A DNA stretch of 64,000 bases. Source: Metallyticus violacea. Its lineage: Eukaryota; Arthropoda; Insecta; Mantodea; Metallyticidae. Shown piece by piece: positions 32,431-43,774 of the stretch. The notes beneath the pieces were generated by a model. That model saw nothing but the letters and a program-made list of their open reading frames with translations. It had not been told where the DNA came from and did not search any database. The DNA lies in NCBI GenBank assembly GCA_030762175.1, contig CM060831.1, positions 4,603,001 to 4,667,000 on the forward strand, read 5' to 3'. Numbering within the stretch: position 1 is the first letter of the stretch; each line of letters starts with the position of its first letter. The translations under genes and the position numbers were made by a program.

Positions 32431-34055
32431 CTAATGAGGAGTGAATATGCTGTTCAGTAATATATGTTATATTCTTTGAAATTTTGTTAACAAAAATAGT
32501 TCAAATTCAATACTTTAAGTTTCTATGGCATTGACTGTTGATTTTTGTTTCGCGGGTGATAGCCGTGACAAGTTGACGAAGATCGTGGTTTCGGTTGACT
32601 GAACTGGTGACGAAAGCTGGATATAGCAACATGATTCGATATTAGATAGACAGTCGACGACCTGGATCTTCTTAAATAACTAGAGCCCAGAAGTTAGGCA
32701 AAACGGCTTTTCTATCTGGATGGATATATTCAAGAGTCAGAAATAGAAATGAACATGTTTCCGCACATTGGGGTCTGTAGGACTAATTTTTATTTAGCCT
32801 ATTTTCGCTTCTATTGTTCTTTTAAGATTTAAAAACATTTTTTGTCTATTTTGAATCGTTATGACTTTTTTGCGAATATTTACGCTTTTTAAAAAGCACA
32901 TAAAGAATTCCAATATAATGTGGTGAAACATTTATAAAAATTTAAATGGTATGTTCACATCACACAAATATCTATTGAGAATCTTGTTATATATATTTTC
33001 AAGCAGTAAAAACTTTCTCCTCAACCCATTCACTTGAGCTCTTTAAACCTTCATTTGTGGAAGGAATGCACGGTTACCTTGGGTACACAAATATCAGGAT
33101 GAGGTAAGTACTGTAGTTTTGAATAGTATTGGCAAATGACCTTGCATCGATCTGCGTGAGACCATTCTAGGAAATTTGTGATGATAGCTTATCAGCTGCA
33201 TAAATGTAACGAACAATTGCAAGCGAGAAAGATGAGAGTGGTACAGCTGTGCAATAAACCGTCCCTACAATGTGTTCAGTACGGAAGTAAGAGAGATACT
33301 AATCTGATTCCTCTATAAACGTATAAACAGAAAATGAACTCGACCAGAAACCACTGTGCATCTTTAATACCTTGAAAAAAAATTGTTGTTGCTTGTAATC
33401 AAGAAAAGTAAGCTTAAGTACGTTAATTATGTGATAAAGAAATTATGAAGTATCTTAAATATCTATTTTTATTAATAATGAGTGATATTACTCTCCGTTT
33501 TCATTTTTAATAAATATCTATCTTAACTACATTACTGCCTGTTTTCAGTATTTTAAGTGCCTTTTGCCTTCTATTTTAATCAAAATAAAGACCTGAATTT
33601 ACGGGATATGTACATCTATCCTCTCGTTGAAGGTTAAAAGATGGTTTACAGCTTTTTTTAGCAAGTGGCTATATTGCAATTACTTCACTCCAGAAATAAA
33701 CAATATTTTCAGAACACTAATTCAGAGGCGCCAACCTTATCTGTATTCCTAAGTATATGCTGCAACTCTTACAAAAATTCAGATCTAAGGCGTGAAGCAA
33801 GTAAACATGACCTAAATTTTTCTCGGTCTACCAATAAGGTAAATATTTTAAAACCGACGTTTTGAAAGTGTTTATCGTCTTAGTTTTTAGGGAAATTTGA
33901 TGGACAAGGTTTTAATTTTTTTCCAATCTGCAATCATGATAAGCACAACCCACTTATAGATTAAGTATTGATTCTTGCCTACTCACCGCTTTACCATCGC
34001 ACAACTAGAATCCTGCAGGTAACAAGAACCCCTGACCGATTCCATAACTCCACGT
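32431..34055. other. Spacer, no recognised gene
   Basis: AT-rich; short frames without motif. Confidence 0.4.
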
Positions 34056-34059
34056 TACT

Positions 34060-34311
34060 GCAAGCTCAGCTCTTCGCAGCTGTCTGTACATTGAGTCATT
34101 TGTCGTATCGTTTAACAAGCCCCTAAAATCCAGCAGCATAAAATTCTTTGGGTTGCTGTCGGGACCATGTGGTGACTTCCCTTTCTACAACTTCATGGTC
34201 GGGAAAATGTTCATCCGAGAAATGATGTTTAAAAGGGCTGAAAAGCGACATAAGAGTTCCACCACAAAGAATCAGGGCTGGGTCACTAGAGATATTCAAA
34301 GTGTGCTGCAT
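34060..34311 (-). pseudogene. Mar-H mariner C-terminal relic
   Basis: Minus strand: SDPALILCGGTLMSLFSPFK corresponds to SPDLAPCD...LFGPLK (third Asp block, shifted), then HFSDEHFPDHEVVEREVTTW and RQQPKEFYAAGF, the Mar-H hallmark also in the 41 kb copy. Only the last 80 or so codons remain. Confidence 0.75.
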
Positions 34312-34389
34312 ATGGAATTCATATCTAAAGGCACTAGCATTAATTTTTGTAATGTACTTTGAAATCCTAAGAAAACTGAAAACACGAAT

Positions 34390-34690
34390 TCGTAGAGGTC
34401 ATCCACATACCTCCTACACAGCCCTTGCCCGCACGCCAGTACAATAACAGAACAGATTAACCGCCTTTGGATTCGATGCTATTGATCATTTCCATACACT
34501 CCTCCATTAAGACGATGCGCCTGTTCACACGTCGGCCGTTATGGTGACAAAAGTGCACGAACAGTCCCGCAGATTTGACACCACGTGACTCTTTTCTTTT
34601 TTATAACCTCAAAAACTGGCTTGGGAGAAAGAGATTTTCGTTTACTGAAGAGTTATCTGTGCTGTGAACGAGTATTATTGCAATTCGAAA
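34390..34690 (+). pseudogene. Mariner C-terminal relic (separate lineage)
   Basis: Plus strand: DDAPVHTSAVMVTKVHEQ (34511, second catalytic block) and, in another frame, DSFLFYNLKNWLGRKRFSF (34587) equivalent to DYFLFPNLKKWLGG+RF after the third Asp block. The HPPYSPDLAP stretch between them is largely deleted. It converges tail to tail with the Mar-H relic. Confidence 0.75.
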
Positions 34691-35660
34691 GAAACTTTTC
34701 TTCTGAGAGAATAAAAAACTGGAACTCGCTGGAGTAAATATATTGAGCTTAAAGAAAATTATGATAAATGTTCATTTTTTGAAAATGTTGTTATTTACCA
34801 GACTAATTAATGCACCCTCGTGACTTTAGCTAATAATCGTAATACAAACACTGCTTTGTACTCTTTTGTACATCACCACACATCTGACTTAAATGACTTT
34901 CGTTAACAATGAATGGCGCAGCATGAAAGGAAATAAGTATCAGATAGCATGAACATCAACGTGATGCCGGAAACTTATTGACCGACATACTCTAAGAGGT
35001 TCTATGTTAAAACTATAGTTTTTGCTCGTGAACCAAAAAAATAGTAATGTGTGCACAATATCTTGAATTGTGGTTATAAAAGGAGTTGAATGAAATTGTG
35101 AATAAATTTTGTGCGCACATTTGCACATAAAAATGAGTCGCGAAGAACATATAGCGGTATTTTCCTTGTCCTCTATTAGAGATATAACGAAGATGCGGTA
35201 GAGTAATTATCTGACAGTCCTGGCTTCCACCTTCTTACAAACCACAACTGCCCAACATTTTGTTTCTTATATACGTTTAGAGAGTTAGACAGAAAATTCC
35301 TTTTTCTTACATTTTAATTTCGTTACAGCTTCCTTTATTTTATTTATTTTCCACACTGGAGGTTTTTGCTTCTCAAACTGATTAAGTCAGTTGTGTAATT
35401 AAGATAAACTAAAACACCTAACATTATAAGCACTTGATGACTTTTGTAGTTTAAAATCTTAAATTTTCTAATCCCATGAACGGGGAATCGACTCTGACAG
35501 TCAAAGGGTTTAAGGTTGAAGCTGCAGTTAGTAATAAAGATGGCGAACTTGGTTTGTCCACTGTTGAAACGTTTTCACGTTGCTAGAGTTGTACGTGAAC
35601 TTTTTCACTGTATATTTTAAAATTCGGAAGGAACGCAGCTATTGCGGTTGTACCCCTTGC
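34691..35660. other. Spacer
   Basis: Nothing recognised. Confidence 0.4.
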
Positions 35661-35664
35661 ATGT

Positions 35665-36125
35665 GTCTGTTAACGCTCTAGCGGTAGCAATAATTATTGT
35701 TTTTTCTCAACGAAACTCGGTTTATGCCATTTACATAATAAAATAAAATTGTTTCTTAATTTTAGTGAAATCACACTATTAAGAAGTTAACCCAAAATTT
35801 AAAAATCGCTTAAGTAGCATCAATATTAGTTTTTATCGCAACAAAACTCCGTATATACAATTTAAATAAAATATGAAAAATATTTTCTAAAAATCGGGAA
35901 AATCGAACCATTAGGAGTGGGCTTTTACCTGAAGCCTAAATTTTAAAACCCACTCTAGCGGCACCAATTTTTGTTTTTTCGCAACGAAACTCTGTATATA
36001 CCATTAAAATAATATAAGAAAAAGAAAATCGTGGAAATAGATTGATTTAAAAATCACTCTAGCGCTCTGTTATACTCTTCATAAATTTGACATGCTGAGG
36101 AATTCGCTTAGTTTACGCAGCTCCT
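35665..36125 (+). repeat. 140-bp tandem array with family L head
   Basis: Landmarks AACGAAACTC at 35709, 35840 (as AACAAAACTC) and 35983, spacing 131 and 143 bp. The last unit passes into GCGCTCTGTTATACTCTTC and then GGAATTCGCTTAGTTTACGC, AGCTCCTGC: the inverse of the family L head. This links the tandem units and family L as one element, here lacking most of the L body. Confidence 0.75.
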
Positions 36126-36425
36126 GCGAGACGGCCTTTTTGAAGAACTTAGAATGCATTTCGCATAATTGGGAAATAGAACATGCTTGAAATGATGCAA
36201 TCTCATGACTTGAATTGGATTAGTAAGCAAGAGGAGGGCCGTCATTAGTGCATGCGTTTCACGGATGAAATGAGAGAGACACTGGGCGCTAAGGCGTCCA
36301 AATAGAGCACCCCGACGTTGGTACAGAAACCTTTTCAAACTGCAAGCCACCTTGTCCTAGAACTGTTACAGAATCAACGGAATGAAAGGCGAGAGAGGAA
36401 AGTAAACAAAACTTCCACCTACTTA
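36126..36425. other. Spacer
   Basis: Nothing recognised. Confidence 0.35.
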
Positions 36426-36429
36426 AGCG

Positions 36430-36525
36430 ACTAGGGAATACCTCGGAGAATTTGAACCCGGGACCTTTGTGAGTTCCCTCGAATTACAGCCTGTTCAATT
36501 CTGCTTGGCTACAGAAAATGAATCA
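36430..36525 (-). mobile_element. tRNA-like SINE-head relic
   Basis: Minus strand: CTGTAGCCAAGCAGAATTGA (box A, TAGCCAAGCAG) and CCCGGGTTCAAATTCTCC (box B). Body continues leftward without similarity to SINE-A/B. Confidence 0.5.
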
Positions 36526-36879
36526 AATTAATTACATTAATTTTTCTTGCATTGTTTGATTTGATTGAAATTTTTTCAAGCCTTTTCCCCTAAGTCTTAA
36601 TTTATCACACAACGTTAACTGAACTCATTCAGCCGAGTTATCATCTATCCTCCCCTTGGTGGCTATCCTTGCGATAACATGGCTCTCTCTTCCAAGGTTC
36701 CCACCTCAGAAGTTGACTACACTCTCACTATTTTGGGAGAGCACTGAGGGGGGGGTGGTTCCATGTTGCTTTACGTGAATTCGGTATATACGACTGTTTC
36801 TCAAAACGTATCTTACATGCACGTTTTAGCCAACAACCAAATGTTTAATTTTATTTACAGCTTAAATAGACCAAATGTC

Positions 36880-37260
36880 CAGGTAAACAAAACGCAGGAC
36901 GGTCAACGTACTCCGTTTAACCTGTGGAGCTTGTCAATGGCATGTCGACGAGTGCTGCCATGCTCCAGGCTACTACAGGAGCTACCAATTAGCAGCAACC
37001 ACTTCCTGCCGAGTCCTTCATCCGCCGAGGGCAAATGCCACGGTAGAGAAGAGGCCATATTGTCGCGTGCCGTGTGACCTTGAGGCGAGCTAACCGCTTC
37101 TCTGTCCTTCGTCTTGCTGCCAACTTGTAACTTATGGCTTCAACAGTGGCGGGCTTCCGATTGGTCGGTCGTTCAGTGACATGAAACTCGGTGTATAGAG
37201 TATCTGAAAACTCCAATATGTTTTTATGTTTTCGAATAATATTCATAAAGACCCAAACTG
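36880..37260. promoter_or_regulatory. CpG-richer patch, candidate promoter/first exon
   Basis: About twenty CpG in 300 bp in otherwise AT-rich DNA. On the minus strand a CCAAT element (GACCGACCAATCGG, about 37160) lies about 100 bp upstream of a start codon at 37058-37056 in a fair Kozak context (ACAATATGG). That opens a short frame (see next entry). A TATA box or splice donor was not clear. Regulatory role is inference. Confidence 0.3.
36903..37058 (-). CDS. Candidate 51-residue small ORF
   Basis: Starts MASSLPWHLPSADEGLGRKW and ends HAIDKLHRLNGVR before TGA. Not recognised. Interest comes only from its place within the CpG-richer patch and start context; a first coding exon is possible, a chance frame equally so. 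Confidence 0.2.
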   Translation of the reverse strand: MASSLPWHLPSADEGLGRKWLLLIGSSCSSLEHGSTRRHAIDKLHRLNGVR

Positions 37261-37425
37261 GATACTCCTGTTGCTAAATCAATAAAACAAAATGAACTGA
37301 ATAATAAAACGCTCCTTTTGTTTACTGTGTTTTGTCGGTAATAACATAAATGCTGTCCTGTGTTTATATCCATAGAAACATCTTCTTTAGGGGATTAAAT
37401 CTGACATCTAGCGTGTTAAATAATT
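37261..37425. other. Spacer
   Basis: Nothing recognised. Confidence 0.35.
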
Positions 37426-37429
37426 CTAT

Positions 37430-38330
37430 CTGATGTTGAGCGAAAGGGAAAGAATTCTAATTTTAATTATGGTTAGCTATGGAGACAGACAAATTTATTT
37501 GATGATTAGCATCCGGATTGCAATCCAATTCCATAAACAACAAGAAATTCACTCAAACTGGAAGCATAAAGGACTTACCAAGATCAGGTCGCCCGAAAAG
37601 TTCAAACTGATGAAAACACTTCGTTGAATGTATGCGAGAAAATGCAGAAGTTTCTACTATAAATTTTTCGTTAGAATCAAATAAAAGTCAAAGTTCAGTA
37701 ATGAAAAATCTTAAAAGGGCCAAGCAACATCCATCTAAAACTCAATTTTTACAGGAAATCGATCTCGATAGAAGAATGTAGTTTTGTGAGCGCATTAACA
37801 ACAATCCAGTTTTTCTTATAAACAAAGTGTATTCTCAGATAAAGTCTGAATGGATTTGTCAATACAAACAACTGCCGAAGTAAATCCACAATCGATGGAG
37901 AAGAACCTCACACAATATCCACAACATGTTTGGGCTGGTATTGCAGGTTATCGTATCTTTTTTACAGAAACGGTAAACGCTAATAGAGATTTGGATTTGC
38001 TTGGAAGTACCGGCTATCACGAATTTTGTTTTCACTTGCAGCCAATCGTTGACTACCTAGCGTTGACATCTATTTCCAACCAGATGCAGCCCCAGATCAC
38101 TATGGACAAGATACTCGTCAGCACTTAGACCAAGTTTTTCCACAACAATGGATTGGTAGGAGAGGTCACATAGAGTGGCCAGCAAGATCCCCAGATTAGT
38201 CACCTTTATGGGGTAATTTGAAGTCAGCAGTGTATCGAGAAAGACTCGATAACTTGGAAGCGATGCAAGACATTTCTAAAGCCTGGTTGAGTTCTTAAAT
38301 GTTTTCTAAGACGGACTAGCAGATTGAAGT
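37430..38330 (+). pseudogene. Mar-D Tc1/mariner-superfamily transposase relic
   Basis: Begins MLSERERILILIMVSYGDRQ, the N-terminal helix region. RRM*FCERINNNPVF-type DNA near 37770 precedes the first catalytic block, which is degraded. PQHVWAGIAGYRIFFTETVN (37920) is the strand after it. FQPDAAPDHYGQ in a shifted frame (about 38076) holds the second Asp; QQWIGRRGHIEWPARSPD (38142-38195) is a strong family hallmark before the third acidic residue; SPLWGNLKSAVYRERLDN follows. This WIGRRG...WPARSPD type is common in insects and distinct from classical mariner HPPYSPD. Several frameshifts; not functional. The 54.5 kb fragment is a relative. Confidence 0.82.
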
Positions 38331-38925
38331 AGCTGAGGGAAACCAAGTTGAGCACAGAATTTAAACGTTGAGCTAGCCTTGTTTTGTTTTCGTTACGGAA
38401 GGAGCATTCTATTATTCGCTACACTTTTTTGCTTTCTTAATTCAGCAACAATAAATTTGTACAGAAGTCTCTAGTGTGGACCTTTCTTGAAAAGCTCTTA
38501 AGGAGGTTTTTTCAAAAATGTAAAAATATATTTGTTGGGTATTCTATTTAAAATAAGAGAGATGCAGTTACTTCCAATGAAATAAAATTTCAATAAGTCG
38601 GTAATAACATTTTTGAGTTCTCACTATCCCCAACATTGAGTTTGTCACTGAACCGGAAATAGTCGATGGCTTTAATTCACAAGAGCGGGTAGTGTCAACC
38701 ACCACCAACTCCAAGACTTAAACGTTAGCAATAACTTTATTACAGTTTTGATGGCCCACGCATGCCCGGTAGCTGTTTAATTTGTTAAAAAGTAGTAATA
38801 AATATTCTCGGTTTGTATTCAGTTATACAATCCCTTTGCAGAGGCATTTGATCCAGACACTTTTTTTTTTAATCCCCATCGATTTTATCTGCTAGGGAAA
38901 AAAAAATGGCGATGAATATATACGA
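38331..38925. other. Spacer
   Basis: Nothing recognised. Confidence 0.4.
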
Positions 38926-40135
38926 CGGTTATGTCCATAAGTTTCCGGCCTAAGCGTTTTATAGGTACAATAAATACAGAAACTATGTTTCACTTTTCAA
39001 TACAGTTACTCTTTATTGAAATACACTCCCCACATCTTTGAATTAACATTTCAACCCCCACCCAAAAAAAAAAAAACAGTCAGAAGCCTTGTCTGCAAAA
39101 TAGACATAAACAGCATCCATCACTTTTTCGTCACACTTAAATTTCCTTCCTCGAAGGTCCTTCTTGAATTTTGAGAACAGGAAATAGTCACTGGAAGCTA
39201 GATCTGGGCTGTAGGGTGGATGATCAATCTCCGCATTTTTTCACAGTTTCCTTTGCAACAAGAGCTGTGTGCACAGGCGCTTTGTGTGAAGAAGGCGCAC
39301 ACCACAACTCAACTTTCTTTGCCTTTTCTCTATGGAAGCACGTAGTCTGTGCAGTAGGCCAGCATAGTACTCCCCATTTACTGTGGTGTTCCTCTCCTTG
39401 AAGTCAATGAAGAGTATTCCTTCACAGTCCCAAAAGATTGTGACCATGATGTTCTGACTGAGTGACCGTGACCTTTAGAGACGGTGCTTCGCCAGATTTA
39501 GGCCACTCCATTGATTCTCTTGTGGACAAGGAATCGTAGTAGAGGGCCATAGTTTCATCTCCTGTAGCAATGATTTTCAGAACTTCTCTCTCGTTGCCAG
39601 AGCATAGCTCCATAAATGCCTGACAACACATCTGTTGCTCGCTGCTGCTTTTGGACTGAGGAAAGAAATCTAGGTATTCATCTTGCACTAACCTTATTCA
39701 TCTTTAAATGTTCATGAATAATTCGAAGGACTGTTGTTTTAGAAAGGCCCGTCCAACCTTGGTACTATTTGTGTAACTTAGAGCCGCCGGTCTTCCATAA
39801 TTTCTCCTTCCACAAGAGCGATGTTTTCAGGAATGAGTGCCTCCAATGGCCGACCTGCACGTTCTTCGTCTTCAGTTTTTTCTCAACCCATTCGAAAAAG
39901 TTTGGCCCATTCTTTTACGGTAGAATATGAGGGGGATGCTTCCCCATATACACCGTTCAATCGCTGTTTAATTTCATTTGGAGTAAGTCCTTCTTTTATG
40001 AAGAACTTAATAATAGCTGGATACTCCATTTTGAACATGTCAAATCTTCTGCATATAGCCTTCTTTATGCAACTATATCTGAACAACTAAACACAGCGGA
40101 GCGGAAGTTACAGCTGCAATTCCGCGCGCGCGTGT
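38926..40135 (-). pseudogene. Mar-C mariner, long copy
   Basis: Left boundary ACGGTTATGTCCATAAGTTT (38928) is the 3' terminus. From the right on the minus strand: MFKMEYPAIIKFFIKEGLTP (40041; start at 40043 or 40086 frame), NEIKQRLNGVYGEASPSYST and VKEWAKLFRMG (helix-turn-helix), then a damaged linker, MQDEYLDFFPQSKSSSEQQM, ELCSGNEREVLKIIATGDET (39580; first catalytic Asp), MVTIFWDCEGILFIDFKERN, TTVNGEYYAGLLHRLRASIE (39390), a frameshift across the second Asp region, and near 39100 EKVMDAVYVYFADKAS. The 5' terminus is missing at about 40135. Stops and a 13-bp A-run (39066-39079) mark decay. Confidence 0.88.
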
Positions 40136-40149
40136 GTATGGGTGAGGGT

Positions 40150-40295
40150 ATGCAAACCCCGTAGAGGCCGCAATTTCTGTTTTTTCTCAACGAAAATCGG
40201 CACATACCATTGAAATAAAACAATAAAAATAGTTACTAAAAATCAGGGATTTGGACCATTTGGAATGGGCGTATACCTAAAAAGAGAATGTTTAA
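40150..40295 (+). repeat. Single unit of the 140-bp repeat
   Basis: CTCAACGAAAATCGGCACAT, AAAAATCAGGGATTTGGACC, ATTTGGAATGGGCGTATACC. Confidence 0.7.
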
Positions 40296-40945
40296 AATCG
40301 CCGAGGACGTCGATGAGATGGCCCAGGGGAGATACGGCATACAGAAGGATTGTTATTGTTAACACTAACAATTGGGTATTCCCGCCTAGCAAAATTCATT
40401 GGCATCATGTGAAGGAGTATGGGGTGGGGGAATATTCTGCGCACGCGCATAGACACATAATGGAATTACCCTTACAAGCAACGGCGTGATATTACTTTTT
40501 TATTTCAGATGTGCAACTCTTACATTTCACCGCAACTGTACACCTGCCATTAAGTCCCATGATTCGGTTCCGCTATGTCCCCTAGGTGATGAAATAAACA
40601 AATAAATAAAGTAGATGTGTAATGTAAAGTGCGGGGCCGCAAGGGGAGGAACAAAGAACCGCCGCACAAGGTCTGTAACCAGTTATTAGCACACCATTTA
40701 ATTTATTCGCTCTACATAAACGGCTTGGAATGTTAACCGACGGTCGTGCTGGGAAACTGTTCTCAAGTTCTCAGAAAATGGCGGGTCATTCCCCGAAAAG
40801 ACGCGTCGACACGCGAGCTGCAACTGCACGCAAGCCATGGGATCTTCCTCTGTACCAGAGAGGGCGAATTCCTACACGGCTAGCAAGTACCGCTGTCAAC
40901 ACCTTGTTCGGATCCGACGCTAAGTTACAAACTTACTGATTTGAA
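40296..40945. other. Spacer with CpG-richer patch
   Basis: 40620-40930 is relatively CpG-rich (for example GACGCGTCGACACGCGAGCT) with a 69-codon plus-strand frame that I do not recognise. No feature supported. Confidence 0.35.
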
Positions 40946-40949
40946 AAAT

Positions 40950-41850
40950 TATTTTATTTCTCAACATGGAGGTTCTTGTCTTATCGAATTCCAGCAGCAT
41001 AAAATTCTTTGGGCTGTTGTCGGAATTAGACAGTGTCTTCTCTTTCTACAGCTTCATCGTCGGGAAAACGTTCACCGAGCAAATGAAAGTCGTTTGGAGT
41101 AAAATTGGGGCTGTAAGGAGGATGATCGAGGACACTCCACTTGAAACATCGTTGGCAGCATGAGGAAGCGCATTGTCATGTCAGAGCAATACTCTGTAAT
41201 GAGGAGTTCTGTTCGCTACTGTTGAATACCCTTACTAAGTTTCCTGAGGATGTTATAGTAGGATTCGTCCTTGAGGCTGGAATGCGGTGGGCAGTATGCC
41301 TTGGTGATCTCAGAGGAATTTGTGCACCACTTTCCTAACGGGTGGTGTCGCTTTTAACATTTCTCCCCAGCCCCCCCCCCCCTCAGACGACGCAGGATGT
41401 TTTCTCTACACACTTTGTCTCGGACTGGTAATGGTGACCCAAAACTCAACACCTGTGACAATTCGAGCTAAGATATCGTGCTAGGGATTGAGATGTAGTA
41501 ATGCCGGACACATTCTCTGTATTTTGCCTGTGGGGTCAACAGACTTTGTGTTTTTGATTTGGTTTATTTACTGACGCTGTTTAACATCTCAGGTGATCAG
41601 CGTCCCATTCAATTCAGGCCGTGAAACGGCTGATAAATTATGCTCACAGGCCTCTTCCTTCAGGCTTGAGGTTCTTTTAAATGTTCGTAAATCTAAAACA
41701 CGGGCTTAGAGCTTTACTTCAGATTTTTACGCCTAACCGGGTTTCAACTCGCGATCTTGGGTCTACGAGGCACGAATGGTTACCATTAGACCACTAGGAC
41801 CCACTTGCGATTTTATGAAAACCTGAGTTAATATTATGGAAAGGAAGAAT
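40950..41850 (-). pseudogene. Mar-H mariner relic with SINE-B inside
   Basis: Minus strand: a first-Asp-region remnant near 41460-41410 (LGHHYQSETK-type), an intermediate degraded section with a C-run at 41370-41382, then WSVLDHPPYSPNFTPNDFHL (about 41140; third catalytic Asp within SPNFTPND), ERFPDDEAVERED, RQQPKEFYAAG (41010). The same C-terminus as the 34 kb Mar-H relic. SINE-B at 41552-41806 interrupts the N-terminal side. Confidence 0.75.
41552..41806 (-). mobile_element. SINE-B, full length
   Basis: Best SINE-B copy. Head at right, complement of GGTCCTAGTGGTCTAATGGT (box A) and GCGAGTTGAAACCCGG (box B). Body includes (plus strand) CATTCAATTCAGGCCGTGAA and TGAGGTTCTTTTAAATG. 3' end TTTGGTTTATTTACTGACG. 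Confidence 0.9.
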
Positions 41851-42560
41851 TACACGGGATTCTGAGCCTTCTGCGCTGATCTACCGTGTTCTCTCTTATT
41901 AATTAATGTCACACACGTAGTTAGTGTAAAAACTATTTCTTACAAAAACATATTTGTTATTTTAAGAACAGCTGGTGTTAACACATTCTGCATTAGAAGA
42001 AATCCATTGCTCTCTGATGAAATGTACGGCAGTTTAAACAGAACTAGTTCAGTAGTAGCATTTAGCATGTTGGTAATTATAACTGTGTTTAATCGCCCTG
42101 ACATGGTTTCTACAGCAACACCAACATGCTAATTTTCACTCAAAGTACATTTATTAAGCGTTGCCAAAGATCTGCATGTGAAATACTCGTAGGTTGATAG
42201 TAACATACGGTGTTTTAATGCTTTTCAAAACACTTAAACCCTAAATTAGGTCAACACAATCGGCCATTTTAATAACACTTTAAGATTATTTGTCGACAGA
42301 AAGTCATATGAACGGTGATTAGAATTCTCGGAAAGTTTTAAGTCGCATTTTTCTCCGATCAGCTGTTTCATGGCCACTTTAAATCACTGTGCTCTTTGCG
42401 ACACAGTAAGAAACTGATAACTTTTCTAAACAGAAAAAAAGACAGTTTTTCGTTAGTCAGTTTTTATAATCTAGTGCTTTCTTTTATGTATTTTATCCAT
42501 TTAATTGTAATATTTTACAAATATTTCTAAAGGCATGTATTTATCTATCAATTTCTTCAC
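41851..42560. other. Spacer with one foldback
   Basis: Contains a perfect 13-bp inverted repeat, TTAGCATGTTGGT at 42062-42074 and its complement at 42120-42132, with a 45-nt loop. Otherwise nothing recognised. Confidence 0.5.
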
Positions 42561-42562
42561 GG

Positions 42563-42874
42563 ATGTTATTTTTTGTTCATTTAGTGCGTGCCTTGTACAC
42601 CTTTTTATTTAATGCTCCTCCCCCGGGCGTTAAATCGGGGTTACTGAGAGATATCATTCGAAGAGACTATCGTCGAATATTTCTTCAATTACATGCAAGG
42701 AGACACGGGCTATATGTGTCATTACAGAGTTCTGTTGGAAAGTTGCAAACCTGTGTTCTCTCACAGTTAATTCGCGGAAAAGGGTTGCAAAATATTCTGC
42801 ACACACCTATCGCTAATCTGAACTCCAGTATCGATTGTTTTGTGAACTTACATACCCACCAGATTCGTTCGTAA
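42563..42874 (+). CDS. Unidentified 103-codon frame
   Basis: Not recognised. The frame includes GLLRDIIRRDYRRIFLQLHA, RRHGLYVSLQSSVGKLQTCV and LSQLIRGKGLQNILHTPIAN and has no simple repeat. AT content falls within it. No homologous sequence elsewhere in the window and no strong splice borders seen. Chance frame not excluded. Confidence 0.22.
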   Translation: MLFFVHLVRALYTFLFNAPPPGVKSGLLRDIIRRDYRRIFLQLHARRHGLYVSLQSSVGKLQTCVLSQLIRGKGLQNILHTPIANLNSSIDCFVNLHTHQIRS

Positions 42875-43272
42875 AGGAATTTCGATTATGTAAACTATTC
42901 AACATCTATTCACAAAATATACTCCTGGATGCAGGGTCACCCGGTTTTAGGTTTTGTATAGGATTTTAACTTCAGCAGCTTTGTAGCCGTTCGAACTGAG
43001 GAATAGGATATTCCCATTTGATGAGAAATACGTCGAAGTGATTTTTAGACGAATGTTTCAGAGAATATCTTTTGTTATCTAACCTTTCTTCTGTACGTAT
43101 TGTACGTGCTTGTGTATGCTTTTTATTAAAAATACTTCTCTCTTCACGAAGTTTATTTACCAATCGGTGAATCGAACTTCAAGTAATTTCTTTTGAAACA
43201 ACCTCTGTACGCATGTACGAATTGTAAATAAATACCTTTGGGGAATAGAATATTCGAATTGAGCCATATTAA

Positions 43273-43596
43273 TTGAATACAAGCGTGGGAACGAGACGAA
43301 AACAGCAGAGCTTGATCAACTGCACATGGAGCGACCCCGAGAAGGAAATAGCACCCAGTGTATTCATTTCGACCGTGAAAAGCAAAATGGTGCTAAATCT
43401 ACAGTGCGCAAATGTTCGTAAAGAACACGTACTAAGGAGGTTACATGTCCCCTGGGATGGGGGACTGGAATCAGTAACAGCAAACGACGTGTATCACTGT
43501 CAACAAACAAGCAAGTATTACATTTTTAGTGCAGAGCCGAACTTGGATGTGCAGACCTGCTGTGAATGGTTTTCAAGGTCACTCGTGCAGTGCTAA
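43273..43596 (+). CDS. Unidentified 107-codon frame
   Basis: Not recognised. The longest uninterrupted plus-strand frame that is not transposase. Composition is balanced (four Trp, seven Cys), with TRRKQQSLINCTWSDPEKEI, VRKEHVLRRLHVPWDGGLES and EPNLDVQTCCEWFSRSLVQC. The whole 43.27-43.75 kb block is less AT-rich than its flanks. No signal peptide, membrane segment or known motif seen. It may be an exon, a fossil or chance. Confidence 0.25.
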   Translation: MNTSVGTRRKQQSLINCTWSDPEKEIAPSVFISTVKSKMVLNLQCANVRKEHVLRRLHVPWDGGLESVTANDVYHCQQTSKYYIFSAEPNLDVQTCCEWFSRSLVQC

Positions 43597-43774
43597 GAAG
43601 TTTACAAACCCAGTTGCTATTTTCATAAAGGTTCTAAAACAGCTGCCAGTTGGCAGGAGCTATAGCGCTGCCTGGTGCCAAAGTGTGCCCACGTTACCTT
43701 GTGTCGGCCAGCAACCGGCAACATATATTAAAGTGGCATTTTGTGCGATTTGCAACCGATTTAAAAATGTGTAA

